Of a DNA stretch of 40,103 bases, positions 33,942 to 40,103 are shown in pieces. The stretch comes from CAYUWG01 sp964448285 (lineage in GTDB: Bacteria; Bacteroidota; Ignavibacteria; SZUA-365), in assembly GCA_964448285.1 (NCBI GenBank), contig CAYUWG010000031.1:1-40103 (forward strand). The letters are read 5' to 3'. Position 1 is the first letter of the stretch. Each line of letters starts with the position of its first letter. Both the position numbers and the translations under genes were made by a program. The notes below the pieces were generated by a model, which was given only the letters and a program-made list of their open reading frames with translations, did not search any database and was not told where the DNA came from.

Positions 33942-34226
33942 CTACGCTGAGGGACGTTTAGGAAGAATCAATTCGACGTCTGCATGTGGGCGCGGGATCA
34001 CGTGCACCGACACAAGCTCGCCAACGCGTTGTGCTGCTGCTGCTCCGGCATCCGTGGCGGCCTTGACGGCACCGACATCACCGCGCACCATTACCGTGAC
34101 ATATCCGCCACCGATAGTTTCTTTGCCGATCAATTCCACTTTTGCCGCCTTTACCATCGCATCGGCCGCTTCAATGGAACCGATCAATCCTTTGGTCTCG
34201 ACCATCCCGAGTGCGTCAAGTGCCAT
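33942..34226 (-). CDS. BMC-H shell protein (PduA/CcmK-like hexamer)
   Basis: This is a 94-residue, single-domain microcompartment shell protein of canonical length. It shows ALGMVETKGLIGSIEAADAM, VKAAKVELIGKETIGGGYVT, VMVRGDVGAVKAATDAGAAA and VHVIPRPHADVELILPK, very close to PduA-type hexamers, including the edge Lys (K26) that joins hexamers into sheets and a small Gly-rich pore loop. The start has AGGAG ten bases upstream, and a strong sigma-70-like promoter sits about 60 bases ahead. It forms a two-gene operon with the extended BMC protein. No BMC-P vertex protein, trimer or signature enzyme is encoded within this window, so the compartment's job is unknown. Confidence 0.96.
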   Translation of the reverse strand: MALDALGMVETKGLIGSIEAADAMVKAAKVELIGKETIGGGYVTVMVRGDVGAVKAATDAGAAAAQRVGELVSVHVIPRPHADVELILPKRPSA

Positions 34227-34288
34227 ATATTCATGCTCCTGTTAAGTGTGTTGGAATTTCTTTGAAGGTCTCAAAACAAGCCGCGAGC

Positions 34289-34318
34289 AATATACCTCTC
34301 CCCTCCCTACTTTGTCAA
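34289..34318 (-). promoter_or_regulatory. Promoter of the BMC operon
   Basis: On the minus strand a perfect -35 TTGACA (34318-34313) and a -10 TATATT (34294-34289) are separated by 18 bases. Transcription would begin near 34282, giving a leader of about 55 bases before the ATG at 34226. It is the best promoter match noticed in the window. Confidence 0.75.
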
Positions 34319-34432
34319 ACGAATCATGCGTTCCTTCGCGGGCTTGCAGCATGACCATCGAACACACCTCACTCATGATAAAGACGCTCCCTCATCAGCA
34401 TGAATTTATTTTCGTACGTTTGTCACCGAACC

Positions 34433-35323
34433 ATGAATGAACACGCACCCAGAACCTTCACGTCGATATTCATCACGACTGTTTTTATCATCTTCAATGG
34501 TTGCGGAAAAACAGCGGTAACGGATAGCGCTCCATCGATCGCGGTGAGCATCGCACCTCTTGCTTCTCTCGTAAAACATATTACCGGAAGTGACATTCCC
34601 ATCCAGATCATAATGCCGTCAGGAAGCAACGTGCATACATTCGACCTGACGCCGGATGTGGTTCAACGCGTTTCGCAATGCAAGCTGTTCGTTTTTATCG
34701 GTGCCGGATTGGAGTATTGGGATACAAGCCTTTTGGAACAGATCGAAGGGACGGTATCCGTTCTTCGTATTGCCGATTCGGTGCAGCTTCTTTCCGGTCA
34801 CGGCCATGAAGACCATCACCATGAATCGAATCCTCACGTGTGGCTCGATCCGATGCTTCTCATTTCAGTCGTCCCAACGATTACACAATCCCTCAATGCA
34901 CTCGATCCTTCGCGGCGTGACCTCTACAACAGAAACGCCGCGGAACTGATCGATTCCCTTTCGTCACTCGACGCATGGATACGCGACGAAGTGCATACGT
35001 GGAAATCGCGTTCATTCGTTTCTCATCACGCATCATGGGATTACTTCGCCCGGAGGTACGGACTCGAACAGATTGCCGTATTGGAGCAGAATCCCGGTCG
35101 CGAACTTTCGGCACGCGAGTTAGCACGGCTTGTCGATTTCATGAAGACAGAACAGACGCGTCAGATCTTTGCAGAGCAACAATCTCCGACGAAAGCTGCG
35201 GAAACGCTCGCATCAGAAATTGAAGGTAAGCTCGTCGTACTCGATCCATTGGGTGATTCGAGGACGAGCTATTTCTCATTCATCCGCGAAAACGTAAAAC
35301 GGATGTCGGAGATCATGCGATGA
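34433..35323 (+). CDS. znuA: Zinc/manganese ABC transporter substrate-binding lipoprotein
   Basis: This periplasmic metal-binding lipoprotein is of cluster A-I (ZnuA/TroA). The product has 296 residues from the ATG at 34433; the lipobox-like FNGC places the acylated cysteine at residue 24. An ATG at 34400 is also in frame but lengthens the signal peptide. The metal site is suggested by SGSNVHTFDLTPDVVQRVS (first His), NPHVWLDPMLLISVV (second His), FVSHHASWDYFARRYGL (third His), and a late acidic ligand in VLDPLGDSR. The short His/Asp loop GHGHEDHHHE before the second ligand is typical of zinc-specific members, so Zn is more likely than Mn. It overlaps the ATPase gene by 4 bp. No clear Zur box was recognised. 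Confidence 0.92.
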   Translation: MNEHAPRTFTSIFITTVFIIFNGCGKTAVTDSAPSIAVSIAPLASLVKHITGSDIPIQIIMPSGSNVHTFDLTPDVVQRVSQCKLFVFIGAGLEYWDTSLLEQIEGTVSVLRIADSVQLLSGHGHEDHHHESNPHVWLDPMLLISVVPTITQSLNALDPSRRDLYNRNAAELIDSLSSLDAWIRDEVHTWKSRSFVSHHASWDYFARRYGLEQIAVLEQNPGRELSARELARLVDFMKTEQTRQIFAEQQSPTKAAETLASEIEGKLVVLDPLGDSRTSYFSFIRENVKRMSEIMR

Positions 35324-36126
35324 CGACGTCAACGATACACGCGGTAGAGTGTCGTTCTCTATCGGTTGCCTACGATGAGCGGTACGCCCTGGAAAATGTC
35401 TCATTCACGATCGAGTCGGGTTCTTTCTGGGGAATCATTGGGCCGAACGGTTCCGGCAAATCGACTTTGATAAAAACGATCGTGGGATTGTTGCAACCGA
35501 CGAAAGGAACTGTCACGGTCCTCGGCTCGCCGGTAGATCAGCTTGGCGCCGTGCGGTCAGACATCGGCTATGTCCCGCAGTTCGCACAGATCGATCCTTC
35601 CTTCCCGGCGCTCGTGCATGAAGTCGTTACGATGGGCTTGTACGGAAAGATCGGATTGTTTCGCAGGCTGAAGCAGCATCACAGGGACATGGTTCATCGT
35701 GCACTGATGAAAGTAGAACTCACCGATATCGCGAACGAATCGTTCGGCGAGCTGTCCGGTGGGCAGAAGCAGCGGATTCTCATCGCACGAGCTTTGGTCT
35801 TACAGCCACGCCTCCTCATCCTCGATGAACCGACTACTGCGCTCGACCATACTGCAAGCGAAGGTTTATACGAATGGCTTCACCGTCTGAACCGCGAAGA
35901 GGGAATGACGATACTCCTCGTCTCACACGATATCGGCGTGGTCAGCCGCTACGTGGATTCGGTCGCGTGTCTCAATAAAAGACTCGTTGCGCATGGCCGT
36001 CCGTCCGATGTCTTCACAGAATCGACTATGGAAGAAATGTACGGCTGCGGGGCAATGCTCTTCGAGCACGGATCCATCCCGCACATGGTAGTCGGCCATA
36101 GTCATCACCCTCATCGGGCGGGATGA
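35320..36126 (+). CDS. znuC: Zinc ABC transporter ATP-binding protein
   Basis: This 268-residue ATPase powers the importer. Walker A is GPNGSGKST (41-49), the signature motif is LSGGQ (145-149), and Walker B is LLILDE (165-170), followed by the D-loop ALDHTAS. The H-loop His is in LLVSHDIGVVSRYVDSVACL. The C-terminus ends in a His-rich stretch (HMVVGHSHHPHRAG), which may bind metal. It overlaps znuA by 4 bp and is one base from the permease gene, forming a tight znuA-znuC-znuB operon. Confidence 0.95.
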   Translation: MTTSTIHAVECRSLSVAYDERYALENVSFTIESGSFWGIIGPNGSGKSTLIKTIVGLLQPTKGTVTVLGSPVDQLGAVRSDIGYVPQFAQIDPSFPALVHEVVTMGLYGKIGLFRRLKQHHRDMVHRALMKVELTDIANESFGELSGGQKQRILIARALVLQPRLLILDEPTTALDHTASEGLYEWLHRLNREEGMTILLVSHDIGVVSRYVDSVACLNKRLVAHGRPSDVFTESTMEEMYGCGAMLFEHGSIPHMVVGHSHHPHRAG

Positions 36127-36127
36127 T

Positions 36128-36946
36128 ATGGACGTCCTTCAATACACCTTCATGCAGCGTGCATTTCTTGAAGCGATCTTAGTCGGTGGCATTTGCGCAA
36201 TCATCGGAGTGTACGTCGTTCTCAACAGCCTCTCCTTCATCGGTGCGGGAATATCGCATTCGACTTTCGGTGGAGTTGCGCTTGGTTTCGTCCTCGGTGT
36301 CGATCCGGTGCTGAGTGCGATCGTGTTCAGTACGGGCGTCGCGCTCAGTATCGGCGCAATCAGCAGAAGGACTGAGGTGAAGCACGATACCGCCGTCGGA
36401 ATCTTCTTCGCCGCAACGATGGCGCTCGGCGTTCTCCTGATCAGTCTGTTGAAGGGATACTACCAGGATATCTTCTCCTATCTCTTCGGAAATATTCTTG
36501 CCGTTACGACATCGGATATCATTCTCAGCGCCGTGATGGCATGCATCATTCTGGTTACAGTGTTCCTGTTTTACAAGGAACTCCTCGCAATGAGCTTCGA
36601 TGCGGAAATGGCATCCGTAATCGGTTTGCCCGTTCGTTTCCTTTACTATCTCCTTCTCACGCTCATTGCCCTGACGGTGGTAGTCTCCGTAAAGGCCGTT
36701 GGAGTCGTTCTCGTTTCTGCCTTGTTAGTCACACCTGCTGCAGCGGCTTTTCAGTGGACCAAGCAATTCCGAAGGATGATGATACTCTCTATCATATTCG
36801 GTGTCGGAGGGTCTGTCGGCGGCCTGTTCATCTCGTACTGGTTGAATACGCCGTCGGGGGCAACGATCGTCCTGTTGACGACGATTGTGTTTTTCGTTTC
36901 GTGGCTTTTTTCACCGCGCAAGTCCAAGACCGGCGCTTTGTCCTGA
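36128..36946 (+). CDS. znuB: Zinc ABC transporter permease
   Basis: This 272-residue membrane protein has about eight hydrophobic helices and is of the ZnuB/TroC (ABC-3) family. It begins MDVLQYTFMQRAFLEAILVG and contains GVYVVLNSLSFIGAGISHST followed by FGGVALGF, the standard family segment near the N-terminus. The later segment VKAVGVVLVSALLVTPAAAA is also diagnostic. It ends with a basic C-terminus (SPRKSKTGALS) and converges one base away from the next gene on the minus strand. With znuA and znuC it forms a complete high-affinity metal importer. Confidence 0.94.
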   Translation: MDVLQYTFMQRAFLEAILVGGICAIIGVYVVLNSLSFIGAGISHSTFGGVALGFVLGVDPVLSAIVFSTGVALSIGAISRRTEVKHDTAVGIFFAATMALGVLLISLLKGYYQDIFSYLFGNILAVTTSDIILSAVMACIILVTVFLFYKELLAMSFDAEMASVIGLPVRFLYYLLLTLIALTVVVSVKAVGVVLVSALLVTPAAAAFQWTKQFRRMMILSIIFGVGGSVGGLFISYWLNTPSGATIVLLTTIVFFVSWLFSPRKSKTGALS

Positions 36947-36947
36947 C

Positions 36948-37355
36948 TCAATACGGGATAACAAGCGGCAGCGCAATCATAACGGCGCCGATAAGGAGCT
37001 TCCTTTTACCGCTCTTGCGATAGTCTGCATCCGTTTTCTTCTGCAGTGTGGAAACCATTTTCGACCGAAAGACAGCTTGGAAATGAAACGGCATCGCGAT
37101 GACGAAGAGAGCTACCTGGCCGTAGAGAATAGCCTCGGACAACCGCGGGATTTCAAAAATCAGATGAAGAAGAACGACGGGAAACGCTGCAAGGGCAGGG
37201 ATGAAAACCAAGAGTTCCTGCCATCCAGGCTTACCGGACCGGTAAAAATCAATCTCCGAATTCCGATACCGGTCAGGAGCGATAATCGCGTACGACCCCG
37301 AAAACGAATACGAAAGTAAAAAGAGAATGAGAGCGGTAGTTTCAAGTGGTTGCAT
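36948..37355 (-). CDS. Small integral membrane protein of unknown family
   Basis: This 135-residue protein has three or four hydrophobic helices (about 5-23, 46-66, 76-95 and 115-133) joined by charged loops (APDRYRNSEIDFYRSGKPGW, QKKTDADYRKSGKRK). I do not recognise the family. The start at 37355 is an ATG two codons inside a TTG-initiated frame. The gene ends one base from znuB on the opposite strand. Nothing in the sequence ties it to metal transport. Confidence 0.68.
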   Translation of the reverse strand: MQPLETTALILFLLSYSFSGSYAIIAPDRYRNSEIDFYRSGKPGWQELLVFIPALAAFPVVLLHLIFEIPRLSEAILYGQVALFVIAMPFHFQAVFRSKMVSTLQKKTDADYRKSGKRKLLIGAVMIALPLVIPY

Positions 37356-37587
37356 AGGCAAGCGCTATGATGATGGAGGCGCTTAAACAACAGGAGAATA
37401 TACTCCCAACCTTTCGTGTCGTCCTAATTTAAACTGACTTGCGGTATTGTGCCCGGTCACAAAAAAAATTGTTCCGGACATTTCTATATTGTAACCGAAT
37501 CAGCCGTTCGGTAGTCATCCCCTCGGCTTGATTGAGTCCAATCCGGCTTCTGCGTTCAAATCACATCAACTCTTTCGAGGTATTCTT

Positions 37588-39039
37588 ATGAAGCTGTTAC
37601 TCTTTTCATCGCGGATCCTCCTTTTCATGGTTCCGCTCTTTCTGCTTGGCTGCAAGAAGGAATCTACCGTCGCTCCACCAGTAACACAGGAGATAACGGG
37701 TCTTGCTGTTGACGAACAGGGATACATCGTCCCAAATGCAAACATCGAAGCGCTCTCGCAGGCGAATAAAGTCATGGCGTCGGACGTGACGAATGATTTT
37801 GGGCAGTTCTCATTGAAGAATCTCCCCGGAGACCTTTCTGCGATGAAGTTGAGAATCACACACAGCGACTTCAAGGAATTCGTCGGCGATCTGAACTCCT
37901 TGAAAGGAACGAATCCGACGATCGTTGTCCCGATCACACATACCGACAGCGCTTGCGGAAGGCTTTCCCTCCTTGTCAGAGACGTGACCAATCTCAATCC
38001 CATCGCGGATGCGCAGGTGAAGTTGATGCGCAACGGCTTGCATGTCACGACGGTGCCTACGGATTCGACAGGCCGCGTCGCTTTCAACTACCTCATCGCA
38101 GGCCAGTATGCATTACGCATAACGAAACAAGGTTACCAGACTATCGAGCGAAGCGCCACGATTCAGTTCTGCGACAGCTCGAGTATGGATCTGCGAATGA
38201 TTCCCGTGAGCGGTGGCTCGGATACTTGCTGCGACGGAAGTCTCAAAGTGCTCGTGAAGAATGCATCGACGAACGAGATTCTTATCGGCGCAACAGTCAA
38301 GCTAACCCGGAGTGGGATCGAACCGCGTATTCTCACATCGGGACAAACCGGCGTCGAGTTCAATGACCTCTGCGTGGGTGAGTACGGAGTACGCATCTCG
38401 AAATCCGGTTTCCAGGTGATGGAATTTGGCGTCAACATTCCCTGCAATCAGACTGTGGAGCTTGTGAAACTCCTACAGCCCGAAACTCCGGATTCCTGTT
38501 GCAACGGCACCGTCCAGATAACGGTGCGCGATTCGGCAACGAGCAACACGCTTTCGAACGCAACGGTGAAGCTCTGGAAGAACGGAAAAATTCATGCGAC
38601 GACTTCGACGAATTCCAGCGGTCTTGCGCTCTTCAGTTCTTTGTGTCCCGGTTCATATGGCGTCAGCATTTTCCGCGATGGCTATAAAGCACGGGAAGGT
38701 GATTTCACCCTCGGTTGCAATGAGCAACTCGAACGAACGTTCTCCCTGCTTCCGAGCACATCCGATAGTTGCTGTACAGCGAAACTCAAGTTCCGCGTTG
38801 TCGATTCGACTGCGTCGCAAGGCGGTTGGCTGCAAGGGGTTGCCGTCACGATCAGACACTTAGGCAACGTCGTTGCATCCGGTACGACTGATGTCGAAGG
38901 TTGGTACTTCCGTGAAAATCTCTGCTCGCCAGCAACCTACAATGTTACATTCGAGAAGACCGGTTTCCAGACCAAGGTTATCGATGTGACATTCAACGAA
39001 TGCAAGATTATCTCCGAGACAATCAAGCTTTCGCCGTAA
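37588..39039 (+). CDS. Lipoprotein with four cysteine-marked carboxypeptidase-regulatory-like repeats
   Basis: This 483-residue lipoprotein starts at 37588 (GAGG upstream). Its lipobox is LLGC with the acylated Cys at 22. After one lone domain (about 30-118, EITGLAVDEQGYIVPNANIE) come four tandem domains of about 91 residues beginning at 120, 212, 302 and 393. Each starts with Asp-[Ser/Thr]-[Ala/Cys]-Cys (DSAC, DTCC, DSCC, DSCC) and has a later Cys (FCDSS, PCNQT, GCNEQ, ECKII). The core pattern V-x-D-x-x-T-N-x-x-[LI]-x-[ND]-A-x-V-K-L-x-[KR]-x-G ... G-Y-x resembles the CarboxypepD_reg/CnaB-like fold used for stalks and adhesins. It probably forms a disulfide-stiffened rod on the cell surface or in the periplasm. 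Binding partner unknown. Confidence 0.82.
   Translation: MKLLLFSSRILLFMVPLFLLGCKKESTVAPPVTQEITGLAVDEQGYIVPNANIEALSQANKVMASDVTNDFGQFSLKNLPGDLSAMKLRITHSDFKEFVGDLNSLKGTNPTIVVPITHTDSACGRLSLLVRDVTNLNPIADAQVKLMRNGLHVTTVPTDSTGRVAFNYLIAGQYALRITKQGYQTIERSATIQFCDSSSMDLRMIPVSGGSDTCCDGSLKVLVKNASTNEILIGATVKLTRSGIEPRILTSGQTGVEFNDLCVGEYGVRISKSGFQVMEFGVNIPCNQTVELVKLLQPETPDSCCNGTVQITVRDSATSNTLSNATVKLWKNGKIHATTSTNSSGLALFSSLCPGSYGVSIFRDGYKAREGDFTLGCNEQLERTFSLLPSTSDSCCTAKLKFRVVDSTASQGGWLQGVAVTIRHLGNVVASGTTDVEGWYFRENLCSPATYNVTFEKTGFQTKVIDVTFNECKIISETIKLSP
37945..39034 (+). repeat. Four tandem ~91-codon repeats inside the lipoprotein gene
   Basis: Repeat starts fall at 37945, 38221, 38491 and 38764, giving spacings of 276, 270 and 273 bases. 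The repeats are diverged at DNA level and recognised from the translated Asp-x-x-Cys start, the VKL-x-x-x-G core and the single late cysteine. They look like old internal duplications rather than recent ones. Confidence 0.8.
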
Positions 39040-39060
39040 GGTCTTCAGCGATGAAGAAGA

Positions 39061-39099
39061 AAGAGGCTGTTCCTCATGGGGACAGCCTCTTCTCTTTTT
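39061..39099 (+). terminator. Rho-independent terminator between convergent genes
   Basis: AAGAGGCTGT (39061-39070) pairs with ACAGCCTCTT (39082-39091), extended by up to three more pairs around a five-base loop, and is followed by CTCTTTTT. It ends the repeat lipoprotein transcript. The A-rich bases before the stem (T-rich on the minus strand) may let it also serve the convergent OmpA-fusion gene. Confidence 0.88.
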
Positions 39100-39113
39100 C
39101 CGGAAATCGAAAA

Positions 39114-40103
39114 CTAAGAGGGTTGTTTCCAGCGAATCCAAACTTCCACGCGTCGATTTCTCTCGCGGCCGTATTGCGTATCATTCCCCGCGATCGGAAG
39201 TGAAGATCCCATACTGAGTACCGAAGTCACGTTCACTCCCTTCTCCGCAAGGCGGCTCTGAACTTTTTCTGCGAGTGTTTTGCTGACGAGTTCTTCCGTC
39301 ATCGCGTTGTTCATCCGGTCGCTGAATCCGATCAGGATTATTTCAAAATTCCTTCCACGGTCATTCAGATATTTTGTGATTCGATCAACGTCACGATGTG
39401 AACGAGAATCCAGGTCCGTACTGCCGCTGCGCAATCGAATGTTGAGCGAGAGTTTTTTCGCACCTCTAATGGCCGTGAGATATGAAGAGGGTACTCCTCG
39501 CGGCAACGACGGCTCGTACTCCATCACTGTTTGATCATACAGATGGTTTTTCGCTACGATATCCTGGCCCTGTTCAGAAAGGGCAAACTCGACGAAACTC
39601 TTTATGTGATCGTTTTTCGAATCCGGGCGAGTGTACAGATAGATCTGACGCGTCAGCGGATACACTCCGTCCAAAATGGATTGTTTATCTGGGCGAAAGG
39701 TCGTTTGAATATCCTCGCCAACCGCGAGAACCTTCGCATCCCCAATTGACGAAATGCTCAAAATCGTGAGACCGTTCGGATCATTCCTGAAAGCTTCCAT
39801 CAATTCCCTATCGCTGCGAAACCACCTGACATTCGCCGAAACGGTCCTTTCATTCAGCAGAGCATCCTGGACAAAAGCGAATGTCCCCGATCCCTGCTCT
39901 CGCAGATAGAGATTGATATCCCCCCGGACTCCCGCTTCCTTCGGCCACGATTTCGTTTCGCCGGTGAGGATGCGCGCGAGTTGTGAGAGTGTGATGACAT
40001 TGAGTCTATTCTGGTGAGAAACGGTCGCGCACAGCGCATCGAGTGCGATGACGTGTTCCGACTCGTATGAGGTCAGATTTCCGATCGCTCGATAGACCTC
40101 CCG
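39114..40103 (-). CDS. Phosphate-binding-protein-like domain fused to OmpA domain (partial, 5' end outside window)
   Basis: The frame is open from the right edge to the stop at 39114, giving 329 visible residues; the signal peptide and start lie outside. The first part matches PstS-type periplasmic binding proteins: HVIALDALCATVSHQNRLNV then TLSQLARILTGETKSWP, REQGSGTFAFVQDALL, and YPLTRQIYLYTRPDS before SFVEFALSEQGQDIV. The last 110 residues are an OmpA-like peptidoglycan-binding domain (LRSGSTDLDSRSHRDVDRIT, IGFSD, ERNRRVEVWIRW). In canonical PstS the protein feeds an ABC importer; tethered to peptidoglycan, it more likely senses or stores a ligand, or is structural. No pst transporter genes are visible. 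Related fusions exist among Gram-negative bacteria. Confidence 0.87.
   Translation of the reverse strand, partial: REVYRAIGNLTSYESEHVIALDALCATVSHQNRLNVITLSQLARILTGETKSWPKEAGVRGDINLYLREQGSGTFAFVQDALLNERTVSANVRWFRSDRELMEAFRNDPNGLTILSISSIGDAKVLAVGEDIQTTFRPDKQSILDGVYPLTRQIYLYTRPDSKNDHIKSFVEFALSEQGQDIVAKNHLYDQTVMEYEPSLPRGVPSSYLTAIRGAKKLSLNIRLRSGSTDLDSRSHRDVDRITKYLNDRGRNFEIILIGFSDRMNNAMTEELVSKTLAEKVQSRLAEKGVNVTSVLSMGSSLPIAGNDTQYGRERNRRVEVWIRWKQPS

Noticed and set aside
34415..34422. TACGTTTG, an exact match to the Bacteroidota -7 element, just before znuA
   Set aside because: No -33 element at the right distance, and the start codon would be almost leaderless; likely chance.
37465..37500. Possible promoter with TATATT ahead of the repeat lipoprotein
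   Set aside because: A -10-like hexamer is present, but no -35 or -33 element lies at a proper spacing.

Overview
The window looks like chromosomal DNA of roughly 50 % G+C from an uncultured or poorly studied member of the Bacteroidota-Chlorobiota-Ignavibacteriota branch, possibly the Kapaibacterium-like lineage. The support is two secreted proteins with type IX secretion (T9SS) C-terminal sorting domains (23466-25373 and 25548-27572), GldL/GldM-like inner-membrane motor proteins, several OmpA-type periplasmic proteins, and a serC-serA-DUF1015 locus of the kind I recall from Bacteroidota. No 16S or other phylogenetic marker was tested, so this placement is inference. I see no tRNA, rRNA, CRISPR array, IS element or phage gene. 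Coding density is high, with no gene-free stretch over 300 bases.

Layout. 1-1888: a recD2 helicase cut by the left edge, and a divergent yjbQ-type gene. 1889-12060: a seven-gene leftward cluster, the most unusual part of the window. Read from its 5' end it encodes a GldL-like protein, a GldM-like protein, a second GldL-like protein, a second GldM-like protein, two large exported proteins with related beta-barrel-like C-termini, and a VWA-OmpA protein. It reads as an envelope-spanning, probably proton-driven machine with outer-membrane and peptidoglycan partners. It differs from the canonical gldKLMN/porKLMN order because both motor genes are duplicated and no GldK or GldN is recognisable.

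12235-15874: sugar-nucleotide epimerase, family-5 uracil-DNA glycosylase, a small lipoprotein and a Wzx-type flippase. 15928-23469: a dense rightward housekeeping run of HNH protein, trpS, scpA, scpB, an RsuA/RluB pseudouridine synthase, a half-length carB of the split type, an ABC-2 permease and a LolA-like exported protein, with many 4-bp start/stop overlaps. 23466-27572: two T9SS cargo proteins, an M1 aminopeptidase and an abundant-looking extracellular protein that has its own terminator. 27736-32222: a glyoxylate/hydroxypyruvate reductase-like dehydrogenase, then serine biosynthesis (serC divergent from serA, followed by DUF1015).

32250-34226: a YbbR-domain protein and a self-contained two-gene operon of bacterial microcompartment (BMC) hexamer proteins, with a clear promoter and a terminator but no vertex protein or cargo enzymes nearby. 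34433-36946: a ZnuA-ZnuC-ZnuB type metal importer. 36948-40103: a small membrane protein, a cysteine-patterned repeat lipoprotein, and a phosphate-binding-protein-like/OmpA fusion that runs off the right edge.

The items most likely to be new biology are the duplicated GldL/GldM-like motor cluster with its barrel and OmpA partners, and the orphan BMC operon whose second shell protein carries a long linker and an extra C-terminal domain.
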